Source: Lachnoclostridium sp. UBA1308
GTDB lineage: Bacteria; Bacillota; Clostridia; Lachnospirales; Lachnospiraceae
Reading direction: 5' to 3'
DNA: 46,982 bases
NCBI GenBank assembly: GCA_002307215.1
Contig: DBTU01000029.1
Location: 1-46,982, forward strand
Positions 1 to 7,751 of this stretch are shown piece after piece; the first letter of the stretch is position 1; each line of letters starts with the position of its first letter. A program made the position numbers and the translations under genes. The notes below the pieces were generated by a model. It saw nothing but the letters and a program-made list of their open reading frames with translations. It was not told the DNA's origin and ran no database searches.

Positions 1-427
1 TCTTATCCTCGACCTGCTTCTTAATGTTTTTAACCAGTGGCAATAAAAAAGGCGGTATCTTTACCCCGATATCTACCATGTTTTCAAGTATCGATATAAT
101 CTCATTACATATAAGCCATATAGCCACGATACAGGCAATTATAAATGTAACTGGTATGGTAATTCCGATATATGTACCGGCATAGATTATCAACCAATCA
201 ATCATAGCGCCTACGGCAATCAGCAGCCACATACACACTTTTTTTGCGATTCCTCTAAAACCTTTGTAACTGCTCACAGGTTCATTGCGGTACTTGGCTG
301 CTACCAATCCTGTAAAATAATCAATAACATTGCAAACTACCAATACTAATACCGGGATGGCAAGTATGCCAAGCCATCCGGCCAGAGCCGAAAAAAACAT
401 TGTAAATAAAGCTTTAAACTTATTCAT
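1..427 (-). CDS. Phage holin, holin_4/toxin-secretion family (C-terminus cut by window edge)
   Basis: A minus-strand reading frame starts at ATG 427 and stays open to the window edge, giving at least 142 residues. It begins MNKFKALFTMFFSALAGWLG and has three to four hydrophobic segments, including the stretch around VLVLVVCNVIDYFTGLVAAK. The NVIDYFTGL motif with a following basic KGFRGIAKK segment is typical of the phage holin_4 family. Such proteins form inner-membrane holes that release the endolysin at the end of the lytic cycle. Its place downstream of the tail-fibre and baseplate genes is where a lysis cassette is expected, so the endolysin probably lies just outside the window. Family assignment is by motif recognition; the stop codon is not seen. 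Confidence 0.85.
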   Translation of the reverse strand, partial: MNKFKALFTMFFSALAGWLGILAIPVLVLVVCNVIDYFTGLVAAKYRNEPVSSYKGFRGIAKKVCMWLLIAVGAMIDWLIIYAGTYIGITIPVTFIIACIVAIWLICNEIISILENMVDIGVKIPPFLLPLVKNIKKQVEDK

Positions 428-458
428 TCTTATACCTTCTTTCTTTTATTTTTTGTAT

Positions 459-479
459 TAAAAAAGAGCCTTAGGCTCC
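459..479 (-). terminator. Intrinsic terminator upstream of holin
   Basis: On the minus strand a GAGCC-TAA-GGCTC hairpin (466-478) is followed directly by a run of six T. It lies between the 23-residue membrane peptide (stop at 481) and the holin start at 427. It probably insulates the lysis gene from tail transcription or reduces read-through. Confidence 0.6.
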
Positions 480-480
480 G

Positions 481-552
481 TTAATCCGATACTGCATATA
501 CTGCCAAAATAAGTAGGCATATTGCTATTATAAAACCAAACACGATATACAT
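481..552 (-). CDS. 23-residue single-span membrane peptide
   Basis: A very short minus-strand frame from ATG 552 to TAA 481 encodes MYIVFGFIIAICLLILAVYA followed by VSD. Nearly the whole product is one hydrophobic transmembrane span. A good ribosome binding site (AAGGAAGGG) sits directly before the ATG, and a terminator begins right after the stop. The position between tail genes and holin suggests a lysis-associated peptide, such as a small holin partner or antiholin, but this rests on context only; no family is recognised. The alternative is a chance ORF. Confidence 0.5.
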   Translation of the reverse strand: MYIVFGFIIAICLLILAVYAVSD

Positions 553-572
553 CCCTTCCTTGATTTAATCAA

Positions 573-597
573 AGCCGTAAGCTGTTGACTCACGGCT
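573..597 (-). terminator. Hairpin downstream of the 64-residue tail-end gene
   Basis: Inverted repeat AGCCGTAAG / CTCACGGCT (one G-T pair) with a 7-base loop, placed 8 bases past the stop at 605 on the minus strand. The T-run after the stem is weak, so it may be a partial terminator or an RNA-stabilising hairpin. Confidence 0.4.
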
Positions 598-604
598 CCG
601 CGTG

Positions 605-799
605 TTAAACCGTTACGATACAATCTGCATATCCGTCAGTAGTAAGGATTACATTAACAGCCGATTGGTACTTGCCATAAAGTATTTGTAAAATAGCCGA
701 GCCGAAATATGCACTGTATTTAGCCTGTCCTGCTGATGTTCCACCGGCATCCTTTGCATCCATAATCTTTTGTGCGATATATGTTACCATGTCTTTCAC
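605..799 (-). CDS. Small phage protein of unknown function (64 aa)
   Basis: The protein is 64 residues with no transmembrane segment and no recognised domain. It begins MKDMVTYIAQKIMDAKDAGG and ends in a hydrophobic C-terminal strand (TDGYADCIVTV). The start at 799 has a strong ribosome binding site (GGAGGTGAG) about 8 bases upstream. It sits between the fibre/baseplate genes and the lysis genes. Small proteins here in Xkd-type phages are often fibre accessory or XkdX-like, but it lacks an obvious XkdX motif, so no function is assigned. Confidence 0.7.
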   Translation of the reverse strand: MKDMVTYIAQKIMDAKDAGGTSAGQAKYSAYFGSAILQILYGKYQSAVNVILTTDGYADCIVTV

Positions 800-815
800 T
801 CACCTCCCTCCTTTC

Positions 816-1163
816 TTAAATCATTGTCATAATTGCGGGTAAAACATCTGTAAATAAGGCATCAACACCGCCATCGATGCCATCTACTCTTTCTCGCAGT
901 GCCTCAATCTCTGGATTGGGAATAACTGCTTGTATTTCCACCCGATAATTTACTGTTATTACGTCGCCATCGGTAAATGAGTCAATAACCAAATATTCAC
1001 TATCCGTACATTCCGGCTGATTTAAAACAGCTTCTTTCCATCCGTCAGCATTAAGTTCTTCGATTGGAAGAAGATTATATCCTGATACACTTCTGCCGTC
1101 GGATAACATCCCGAAGCTGGGTAAATCTAATTCTAATTCATTATTTATAATTCTAGCTAACAT
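816..1163 (-). CDS. Phage tail-end protein of unknown function (115 aa)
   Basis: A 115-residue acidic protein with a clear AGGAGG ribosome binding site four bases before ATG 1163. The N-terminal half (MLARIINNELELDLPSFGML, then a SGYNLLP segment) looks beta-rich. The C-terminal part PEIEALRERVDGIDGGVDAL resembles a short amphipathic/coiled-coil helix, as found in fibre-associated or XkdW-like proteins. It is in the fibre cluster, 17 bases from its neighbour, and is probably co-transcribed with the baseplate genes. Assignment as an XkdW-like accessory protein is inference; no catalytic motif is visible. Confidence 0.65.
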   Translation of the reverse strand: MLARIINNELELDLPSFGMLSDGRSVSGYNLLPIEELNADGWKEAVLNQPECTDSEYLVIDSFTDGDVITVNYRVEIQAVIPNPEIEALRERVDGIDGGVDALFTDVLPAIMTMI

Positions 1164-1171
1164 AATGCCTC

Positions 1172-1735
1172 CTATATTGCTTCAACAACTAGATTATTAA
1201 ACAATCCTGTCAATACTGTATTTCCTACCCTTATGCCAATAAGTGTACTGGTTCCAAAGTCACCATTAAGTATATCAATGATCTTTGTACCATCTAAGAA
1301 AAATATCATTCTATCTGCAGAATTTTCTACTGTAAGTTTATAAGTCCTTCCTACAACTGTAGCATTACTATATTGTCCAAGTGTTGTCCATCCTTCAGGT
1401 AATCTTCTTCCTATAACTATATTTGAAGGTGTAATATCAAAATATGTATAATTCGTTCCGTCAACAAGTCGAGCTACTATGCCCAAATCACCGCCCGTAG
1501 GAAATGTTACATCAACTGAAACTCTACGATTTATTATTCCGCAATCTATCTTTACAAGAGCATAGCTGCTAACACCAATTGCTTTACCAGAGGATATTCC
1601 GAATGTACCGCTACTCTGCCACCATTGCCCAGTATCGCATTTACCTAATCCTGATGCACTGTCAGTTCTATCAAAACTATCAACAAGCACAATCCTACTC
1701 ATACATTCAATCAGCAATTTTCTAGCTTTTGTCAT
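1172..1735 (-). CDS. Tail/fibre protein with a lectin-like beta-sandwich
   Basis: The start is placed at ATG 1735 (MTKARKLLIECMSRIVLVDS) because AGGAGG lies 7 bases upstream; an upstream in-frame ATG at 1774 has no such site and would overlap the previous gene. The product is 187 residues. Residues about 25-185 (DSFDRTDSASGLGKCDTGQW, then repeated beta strands with TYKLTVENSADRMIFFLDGT) resemble a concanavalin/LamG-like jelly-roll fold, which in phages usually binds surface carbohydrate. It follows BppU directly, so it may be a tip component for host recognition. The fold call is by sequence pattern only. Confidence 0.6.
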   Translation of the reverse strand: MTKARKLLIECMSRIVLVDSFDRTDSASGLGKCDTGQWWQSSGTFGISSGKAIGVSSYALVKIDCGIINRRVSVDVTFPTGGDLGIVARLVDGTNYTYFDITPSNIVIGRRLPEGWTTLGQYSNATVVGRTYKLTVENSADRMIFFLDGTKIIDILNGDFGTSTLIGIRVGNTVLTGLFNNLVVEAI

Positions 1736-1736
1736 C

Positions 1737-2756
1737 TCACCAACCTCCTGTGGATGCACATTGCCATGATACACCGCCGTTAGATGTGAAAAATGCCATT
1801 CGGTAAGTTTTTCCTACTACCAAATTAGGTACGATTCCATTTTGCCATGCGGATGACGGAAAAAACCACGTAATAGCCGATGCATAAGAATATACTAACT
1901 CCAAATACATTTCTGTACGCGGTGGCACATTTATTACCACGATTGTTTTGGCTACTATATCCGATATAGCAATTCCAATATTAATTGAATTCCTATTGGA
2001 AAAGTCTATGGTGTAAATATTGCTTACTGCTGGTATCATGGACAGTGCAACCAAGTCTGATTCGATGTCGGTTTTTATTGCCGCGATTTCCGAAGCTGTA
2101 AAATAATTGGTGCCCTTTATCGGAGTATATCCAGGCAATCCATTTAAAACATCAAGTTCATGTATACCAGTTGTATCCCTAATGGTAATATGATATCCGT
2201 TTGGTATTTCCTCCTGTGTAATAACAGGCGACACACCATGATGTAGATTTGCCGTGGTTTGCTTCCCATCCTTGTCGACAATCGTGACCGTAGCCCCTGT
2301 ATCGGTTTGAGATACGCTAGCAGATAGGTTATTGGCATTATCTGAGGCTTGGTTGACTTGATTTATTAATGATGTAAGTGCGTCTACATACCCGGATGTT
2401 GCTACTGCACCGGAGATAGACTCGTTGATATACCAACTAATAACAGGGGATTGCTCAAGACTGTTCTCTGTCCGGAAATTAATTTGGAAATTGTTATTTC
2501 CGAACCTAACCATATCTGCCGTAATTACAAGGCTTATTACATTGTCAACTACGGAAAATGGGCCGGTATCGGGATTGGGGTCGGTCTCGTAATTAGACTG
2601 CTTAAATGCTGCCGTGATTGTCTTGCCTGTCAAACCATAATTCACAATTTGCATCTGCAGGGTGACGATTCCACTTTCTTTGCTAAAGGATTTTTCGTGC
2701 ACAGTTACACCCAAGGCTTTATTATTCATGTCGATAATTAAAGGTATTTGTTTCAT
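1737..2756 (-). CDS. BppU-family phage baseplate upper protein
   Basis: A 339-residue protein. Residues 1-140 (MKQIPLIIDMNNKALGVTVH, with AAFKQSN and VISWYINESISGAVATSG) match the pattern of the BppU N-terminal domain (DUF2479) that anchors receptor-binding proteins to the baseplate. A central helix-forming segment (ALTSLINQVNQASDNANNLS) and a collagen-like linker lead to a C-terminal beta-rich domain of about 100 residues ending in SWQCASTGGW, probably the adhesive tip. It sits between the fibre gene and the lectin-like protein. The ribosome binding site is weak (AGGGG, about 10 bases). Confidence 0.8.
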   Translation of the reverse strand: MKQIPLIIDMNNKALGVTVHEKSFSKESGIVTLQMQIVNYGLTGKTITAAFKQSNYETDPNPDTGPFSVVDNVISLVITADMVRFGNNNFQINFRTENSLEQSPVISWYINESISGAVATSGYVDALTSLINQVNQASDNANNLSASVSQTDTGATVTIVDKDGKQTTANLHHGVSPVITQEEIPNGYHITIRDTTGIHELDVLNGLPGYTPIKGTNYFTASEIAAIKTDIESDLVALSMIPAVSNIYTIDFSNRNSINIGIAISDIVAKTIVVINVPPRTEMYLELVYSYASAITWFFPSSAWQNGIVPNLVVGKTYRMAFFTSNGGVSWQCASTGGW

Positions 2757-2773
2757 TGGTTCACGCCCCTATC

Positions 2774-3745
2774 TTATTCATATGCTACCCAACTATAAGT
2801 TGCACTATATGTAAACACAGGCAGTAGAAATGAAGATGTATTTACATATGCCTCTGTGTATGCGTTATAATCTTTTGTATCGAACCCAATTCCATATCCA
2901 CCTGCCAGCACCGACGCTTTTCCCAGTGTAATTGAATCGCTTGCATACATGACAAATTTAGGAACATTAGTGAGCGCTCCCGTGTAGGTTATTACTATAG
3001 ATGACGGTTTAAATGCCAACCCAGATACGCTTATCCACGGTAGGGCATAGCCACCAGACGAGCTTCCGCCATAGCAAAACACTTTTCCAGTACCGTCCGC
3101 ACTCGAACTTGCGGTTCCGCTTACTCGTCTTTTTGCGGTACCTGTCACGCCAAATAAAACATTCGGAGCCAATATCTTGTCCGCAACCAGATTAGCATCG
3201 CCTTTGATTGTTTGTACCCCGGATAGATATTGACCGGCCGGAATTGTCTGGTCGGATGTCCCAGGCGTGTAGGTATGAGCTGCTTTGCTCTGGATAGTGC
3301 CAGCTATATCGGTGTCGGTATCGTTGCTGAATACTTTGTCCGCTAGTACATCAGCAGCAACCGCATCACCTGTCGCACTAGCTTTTAAGAAAAAATTTGT
3401 ACCACTGTAATAAATCGTGTACGCTTTGCCAGCCCTGATTGTCGGCGCCGTGGTTCCACTAGACTTATATAATGATTTCGCCCCAAGACTATTAATATTA
3501 ATCGTAGTTGGGTCCGCTCCGTTATCTGCAAAGGCAATAAAATCATACTTCCTACCGGCTGCGTAGGATGCTGTACTTGGTACGGTCAGTATAATCGCCG
3601 TTCCAGTACCGGATGCCGTAATAACACTTGAAGAGTCGTTCACGGCCTTATCGATGATATCGAGATTGTCGTTGACGGTTTCTATATTGTAATAGTCGGT
3701 ACCTGCATCTTTCGTAAGTCCAAAATTACTTGTCAATGTTGACAT
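2774..3745 (-). CDS. Tail fibre protein
   Basis: A 323-residue protein starting MSTLTSNFGLTKDAGTDYYN, followed by IETVNDNLDIIDKAV, the common N-terminal attachment motif of Gram-positive phage fibre proteins. The rest is low-complexity, rich in Ala, Gly, Ser and Thr, with regular beta-strand repeats (TASYAAGRKYDFIAFADNGA; DQTIPAGQYLSGVQTIKGDA). This suggests a trimeric fibre shaft, with a C-terminal knob at about 210-323. The start codon overlaps the stop of the YmfQ-like gene (TAATG), so translation is probably coupled. Confidence 0.75.
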   Translation of the reverse strand: MSTLTSNFGLTKDAGTDYYNIETVNDNLDIIDKAVNDSSSVITASGTGTAIILTVPSTASYAAGRKYDFIAFADNGADPTTININSLGAKSLYKSSGTTAPTIRAGKAYTIYYSGTNFFLKASATGDAVAADVLADKVFSNDTDTDIAGTIQSKAAHTYTPGTSDQTIPAGQYLSGVQTIKGDANLVADKILAPNVLFGVTGTAKRRVSGTASSSADGTGKVFCYGGSSSGGYALPWISVSGLAFKPSSIVITYTGALTNVPKFVMYASDSITLGKASVLAGGYGIGFDTKDYNAYTEAYVNTSSFLLPVFTYSATYSWVAYE

Positions 3746-4281
3746 TAGCTTATTTCTCCCTCCATAATCTGATTGTTTGTGTACGAGTGTAGCTGAGCAT
3801 GTGTCATAGTTGAAATCTGTGCATGAGTATAATAAATAAACTCAAAAACATAACTCAGGTGGGCTGGCTTAATTTCATTGATGGTCAAAGTCAGTCCTGT
3901 CATATTCGGTGGAGTTCCCTTGGTACCAACAAACTTAATTATAAAACTGTAATTTGCGGTATCTTCAATGACTTCAACTTCTCCATTGCTGTAAGCTGAC
4001 GCCGTGTCAATTAACATTTGCTTTGTGACCGTTCCAGTGCCTCTTATCTTCGCCCTGATCCGTTCTCTTCTTAGCTCATCCGACTTAGATACATCAACTT
4101 GCAAAGCATAAATATTCTCATACCTGCTTAAGAGTGAGGATGCTGTATTGACAAAGCACTCATTTATCACTTCACCAAATTTTTCAGCCTGCGCATTGAT
4201 GTCGGCGGATAAGATGCCCTGCAGCTCCTGCATCGTGACGTTGTTATCATATATGGGCGGTAGTAAGCTCATTAAGTCCAT
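3745..4281 (-). CDS. Baseplate wedge protein, YmfQ/XkdU family (DUF2313)
   Basis: A 178-residue protein beginning MDLMSLLPPIYDNNVTMQEL. The LPPIYDNN start, the E/R-rich ELRRERIRAKIRGTGTVTKQ block and the C-terminal INEIKPAHLSYVFEF are characteristic of the YmfQ family (DUF2313), equivalent to XkdU of PBSX and gp48 of Mu. These proteins join the baseplate wedge to the fibres. It lies directly after baseplate J and overlaps the fibre gene by one base, the canonical gene order. Confidence 0.88.
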   Translation of the reverse strand: MDLMSLLPPIYDNNVTMQELQGILSADINAQAEKFGEVINECFVNTASSLLSRYENIYALQVDVSKSDELRRERIRAKIRGTGTVTKQMLIDTASAYSNGEVEVIEDTANYSFIIKFVGTKGTPPNMTGLTLTINEIKPAHLSYVFEFIYYTHAQISTMTHAQLHSYTNNQIMEGEIS

Positions 4282-4282
4282 C

Positions 4283-5299
4283 TTATACCTCCGTAATTGT
4301 TATAGTGCCACAGATTGGCATTTCAGTGTTTCCGATAGTTATATTGACCGTACCACTATTTACTGTCAGGCTCGAGTAATCAGATACGCCAGGAGTTGAT
4401 AATAAAAGGCTTCCTATCTTCGCGTAGCTGAGATTATATATATCAAATACTGTTTCATTCAGATATTTGGTGAGGACGGTTACAAACGCAGATTGTACCT
4501 CTGCAAGCGTTTTGATTCCATCTCTTACAATATTTGCACCCACATTGATAGCTTTTCCTGTTGGGCTCGCCACAGTCACTGTAGCACCGATTGGACGCAC
4601 CGTTTCAATATAATCCGCAACAATATCCGGCAAATCTGTGTCAATGGTCATATCTTCGTCTACTACTAATACTTTGACCGTCCCGGGACCGTCCCAGACA
4701 GGAAATACCTTTGCATCACCACAACCAGGTACTTCTAGCGACCAATTTCGATAATCATGTATGTTGCCACTGGTTCCCGAGAATTGCACCCTTGCATAAA
4801 ATCTATCCCTGAGATTATCATCGGTTTCGACTTCTTCGCCCGCGGCAATAATGTCGGTCAATGTTGCAGTAATGCCTGATACATTATCAATGTTTTCGAG
4901 TACCCCCGAATATTGATTCCCAGTATCTCCAAGTTGCTCACAGGTGGCGCTATAAACACCTGTAGACAGCAAAGCGGTAATTGCATAGCTCGTACCGTTT
5001 AATCCCCACCTGGTGCCAATATCGACTGCTCCAGAGGTTACAATCTTCCTTACTGCATATACGGCATCCTTGCGCGTAAGACCATAATCTCCAACAACCT
5101 TATCCAAGTATTCACCAATCGCGGTATCTCCAGATACCAGATCAACAAACGCATCCATGCAGGCGTAGTTCTGAGCCAGATGATAAGCACAAGGGGCAAG
5201 TGCATCATAAATGACGGATCCCTCTCTCTTATCTACATCAGAGGTAATACGATCAAGCATATCAGTTAAAATATTTTCATAAGTCATAGCTTCGAACAT
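4283..5299 (-). CDS. xkdT: Baseplate J/gp47 family wedge protein (XkdT-like)
   Basis: A 338-residue protein with the baseplate J architecture. It has a helical N-terminus (MTYENILTDMLDRITSDVDKREGSVIYDAL), the GLTRKDAVYAVRKIVTSG strand region at about 75-95, a conserved ETDDNLRDRFYARVQFSGTS segment at about 160-180, and NIHDYRNWSLEVPGCGDAKV just after it. This last block (Y-x-x-W-x5-GV/CG-D-A-x-V) is a hallmark of the family. Baseplate J proteins form the wedge that triggers sheath contraction. Its start overlaps the end of the DUF2634 gene. Confidence 0.93.
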   Translation of the reverse strand: MFEAMTYENILTDMLDRITSDVDKREGSVIYDALAPCAYHLAQNYACMDAFVDLVSGDTAIGEYLDKVVGDYGLTRKDAVYAVRKIVTSGAVDIGTRWGLNGTSYAITALLSTGVYSATCEQLGDTGNQYSGVLENIDNVSGITATLTDIIAAGEEVETDDNLRDRFYARVQFSGTSGNIHDYRNWSLEVPGCGDAKVFPVWDGPGTVKVLVVDEDMTIDTDLPDIVADYIETVRPIGATVTVASPTGKAINVGANIVRDGIKTLAEVQSAFVTVLTKYLNETVFDIYNLSYAKIGSLLLSTPGVSDYSSLTVNSGTVNITIGNTEMPICGTITITEV

Positions 5300-5694
5300 T
5301 AAATTTCTACCTCCTTAGTAATCGTTGTTACACCGTAAATACTTAAAACGTCAAACACGCAGAGCAAATTATCACCGGTTGCCGTAAAAATAAAATTATC
5401 TACACTTGTGATTCTATCATCCTGTGTAAGGCATTCAGTTATGCGTCTTTTCAATTCTGCTTTTACATAAATTGCATCGCTTCCGATTAAATCTTCAAGC
5501 TCGATGCCATAGGAAAAGCTATATATTGGGCACTCATACTTTTCAGTATTGAGTACCTTATATATGGCCTGCTGCAAAGCCTCAATGTTGTCAGATGACC
5601 CCTGTATTTTGTCTTCGGTGAGATTGTATGTAATAGTGGTCTGTATGTCCTCTGAAACCGCTATGTTGGTCGATAGTTGCGCGGATGGTATCAT
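5299..5694 (-). CDS. xkdS: DUF2634 baseplate protein (XkdS-like)
   Basis: 131 residues. The segment ALQQAIYKVLNTEKYECPIY followed by SFSYGIELEDLIG fits DUF2634, equivalent to XkdS and to gp25-like wedge proteins, which are small lysozyme-fold structural subunits with no enzymatic activity. The C-terminus is a beta hairpin ending in TKEVEI. It lies between the DUF2577 protein and baseplate J, the standard Xkd order, and overlaps both by a few bases, indicating coupled translation. Confidence 0.88.
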   Translation of the reverse strand: MIPSAQLSTNIAVSEDIQTTITYNLTEDKIQGSSDNIEALQQAIYKVLNTEKYECPIYSFSYGIELEDLIGSDAIYVKAELKRRITECLTQDDRITSVDNFIFTATGDNLLCVFDVLSIYGVTTITKEVEI

Positions 5695-5924
5695 TCTACA
5701 ATCACCTCCAAAATATAAAATAATTGTCCTCCGTAGTCACGCAGGAGCCTTACAGTATCTCCGGCTTCAACTGAGTTTTTTAAGTTTCCAACGATAAGAC
5801 TATTTGGAATAAGCATTTTTTCGCTTATCCTGATACCTCCGGTTTCAACTGTTCCAGTGATTATTTTGCACAGTTTGGCATTGTCAAGATAGTTTTGTAT
5901 AATTATTTTAATCTCATTTATCAT
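5691..5924 (-). CDS. xkdR: DUF2577 baseplate protein (XkdR-like)
   Basis: A 77-residue protein (MINEIKIIIQNYLDNAKLCK, then ITGTVETGGIRISEKMLIPN). The pattern of a short amphipathic N-terminal helix and a small beta barrel ending in GDTVRLLRDYGGQLFYILE is typical of DUF2577, XkdR of PBSX. In contractile tails the equivalent proteins lie at the central hub-spike junction. The start overlaps the hub gene stop by 4 bases (ATGA type). Confidence 0.85.
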   Translation of the reverse strand: MINEIKIIIQNYLDNAKLCKIITGTVETGGIRISEKMLIPNSLIVGNLKNSVEAGDTVRLLRDYGGQLFYILEVIVE

Positions 5925-6892
5925 ATAGATACCTCAATCGACATTGTATGTATGGGAACGAAGGAGTGAGTTACGGATTTGACATACATCTGCTGATTGA
6001 TATCAAGGTCAGAGATGTAAACCGAGAAGCTTGACCCTGCTCTTATTCTTTTATCTCCGAGACACTCGAGAGTTAGCGTCTCGGATTCACGGTTATATAG
6101 TTTGAGCAATGCTATTGCTTTTTCCTTTGCCTGCGCAGCTGTTGAGTTTTGCACTTTTTCATAGTACTGCATCATTCCGTATGCTTTTATTGATGTATCA
6201 CTTTTAGTGCCTACAATCTGCGCCGTTGATGTTTGTGATGATCCTGATCCTGTTTTTATTTCGACCAATAATAAAATCTGATTATAAAAGTTTTCATCTA
6301 TTGATTTTTCATGCGTAAATTTATAGCACATCGATTTGTCTCCAAGCATAAGATCAATCCTGAGGTCATCTAAATCTCTGAGTGTTACCTCCCCGAATTC
6401 ATCCCTCAGACAATAAAATTTGCTTTTTGCAATGAGCGTTTCTCCAATACCGGAATAGACAACATCAAGCCATGTATCCCCATCATATGCCTGATCTTTT
6501 AATACATATGATGTATTTGATATAACGCCCTTTACAAAATTAAAATGGCTGCACATCTTATTTACAAGACTTGTGGCTGTATCTCCGCTTGAATACAAAT
6601 AATCTTTTGCCTTTGCATATCGCAGCTGATCGTAGGCTGTTACTGAAATTTCTTTACTTGAATTTCTGATAACCTTGAAAACATAGCCATAAAAAATATT
6701 CGATCCGTCGTATTTAAGCCAAAGCGCATCCGCGTTTTGCAACAAGAGGTCTCCACCAATATAAGTAAACTCTAACTTGCTGCATCCATCGTTGAGATTG
6801 TCGGTATATGATATGAATTTGATCAGTTCACTTATTTCATAGGTTTTTCCGTCCACCTTTGTTTTTACTGCAATTTCAACTTTTACACTCAT
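5921..6892 (-). CDS. xkdQ: Tail hub protein, XkdQ/gpD-like
   Basis: A 323-residue protein. Residues 20-130 (SELIKFISYTDNLNDGCSKL; DALWLKYDGSNIFYGYVFKV) and the C-terminal part (ERKAIALL-like helix, then LTLECLGDKRIRAGSSFSVY and QQMYVKSVTHSFVPIHTMSI) follow the XkdQ family, which has the gp27/gpD hub fold forming the trimeric ring that carries the spike. It is placed after the LysM protein and before DUF2577. No enzymatic motif is expected or seen. The start at 6892 is 9 bases from the previous stop. Confidence 0.85.
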   Translation of the reverse strand: MSVKVEIAVKTKVDGKTYEISELIKFISYTDNLNDGCSKLEFTYIGGDLLLQNADALWLKYDGSNIFYGYVFKVIRNSSKEISVTAYDQLRYAKAKDYLYSSGDTATSLVNKMCSHFNFVKGVISNTSYVLKDQAYDGDTWLDVVYSGIGETLIAKSKFYCLRDEFGEVTLRDLDDLRIDLMLGDKSMCYKFTHEKSIDENFYNQILLLVEIKTGSGSSQTSTAQIVGTKSDTSIKAYGMMQYYEKVQNSTAAQAKEKAIALLKLYNRESETLTLECLGDKRIRAGSSFSVYISDLDINQQMYVKSVTHSFVPIHTMSIEVSI

Positions 6893-6901
6893 GGGTACCT
6901 C

Positions 6902-7750
6902 CTATTTAAGCAGTGCGGCAATACCAGCAACTCCCTGCTCATAGTTTGCAGCCGAAGAGGTATCGGACGATTTTTTGGTAGTGGGAAGGGCGGCGGAATA
7001 CTTTGAAAATTCATCCTCTGTAGGAATTTTTAATTTCCATCCAATAGTCAGCAGCCCCGGATTTTTAATCTTATCTTTATTGGCGTTATATATGATGTTT
7101 GCCTTTGCTCCATTTCCGTAATACTTCTTCGCAATCATCCACAGGCTATCACCCGACTTAACCACATAATACCCAGTGGACTTTGGATTTGATTTTACAT
7201 TGCTTGCGGTTTTTTTGATATATCCGATACTGTCGCTTACTATAATTTCAGATGCCTTTTGAGAGCCATAGTCCTTGTATTCAAGCAGCTTTAACTTAAT
7301 GTACTTATCGCCTTCTTCTCCGGCCTTTTCAGTAATGGTCAATTCTTCAATCAATACTTCGACGCTATCTCCTTTACTTTTCTTGGCGCCGTCACTGGTA
7401 TAATATGTATCCACTAAACCATTTTGATTTTCGTCGGGCCCGAAGATAAACCTTACCGGTATAAGCCCACTCATGCACTCGTCAAGTATTTCCATCCAGG
7501 GTAACGCAGGATTAAACTCCGTGGAGTCGGCGGCATAATACTCTTCTGACTTCGGCAATTCAGCCTCGAAAGAAAACTCTCTTAATTCCATATGCGTGGG
7601 TACGGCGATTTGACCGAGATTCAGCACTTCGTATTTTTCTATTGCCATGGTCCTAGTTTCTTCGATCTCTTCCGGATTAACAGGAAAACGAATTAAAATG
7701 TTGTATTTTTTATTTTTGATTCTAAAAAACACACCATAGCTACTTTTCAT
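6902..7750 (-). CDS. xkdP: LysM-containing baseplate/tail protein, XkdP-like
   Basis: The start is set at ATG 7750 (MKSSYGVFFRIKNKKYNILI) because GGGAGGG lies 6 bases upstream; the 6 extra residues of the longer frame have no such site. The product is 282 residues. Residues 1-185 are a beta-rich tail domain (IRFPVNPEEIEETR motif, then ELREFSFEAELPKSEEYY). A LysM domain follows at about 192-243 (YYVVKSGDSLWMIAKKYYGN to LLTIGWKLKIP). LysM binds the glycan of peptidoglycan and helps the hub engage the cell wall or stabilises the tape-measure tip. It follows the tape measure gene with a 1-base gap. Confidence 0.92.
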   Translation of the reverse strand: MKSSYGVFFRIKNKKYNILIRFPVNPEEIEETRTMAIEKYEVLNLGQIAVPTHMELREFSFEAELPKSEEYYAADSTEFNPALPWMEILDECMSGLIPVRFIFGPDENQNGLVDTYYTSDGAKKSKGDSVEVLIEELTITEKAGEEGDKYIKLKLLEYKDYGSQKASEIIVSDSIGYIKKTASNVKSNPKSTGYYVVKSGDSLWMIAKKYYGNGAKANIIYNANKDKIKNPGLLTIGWKLKIPTEDEFSKYSAALPTTKKSSDTSSAANYEQGVAGIAALLK

Positions 7751-7751
7751 A

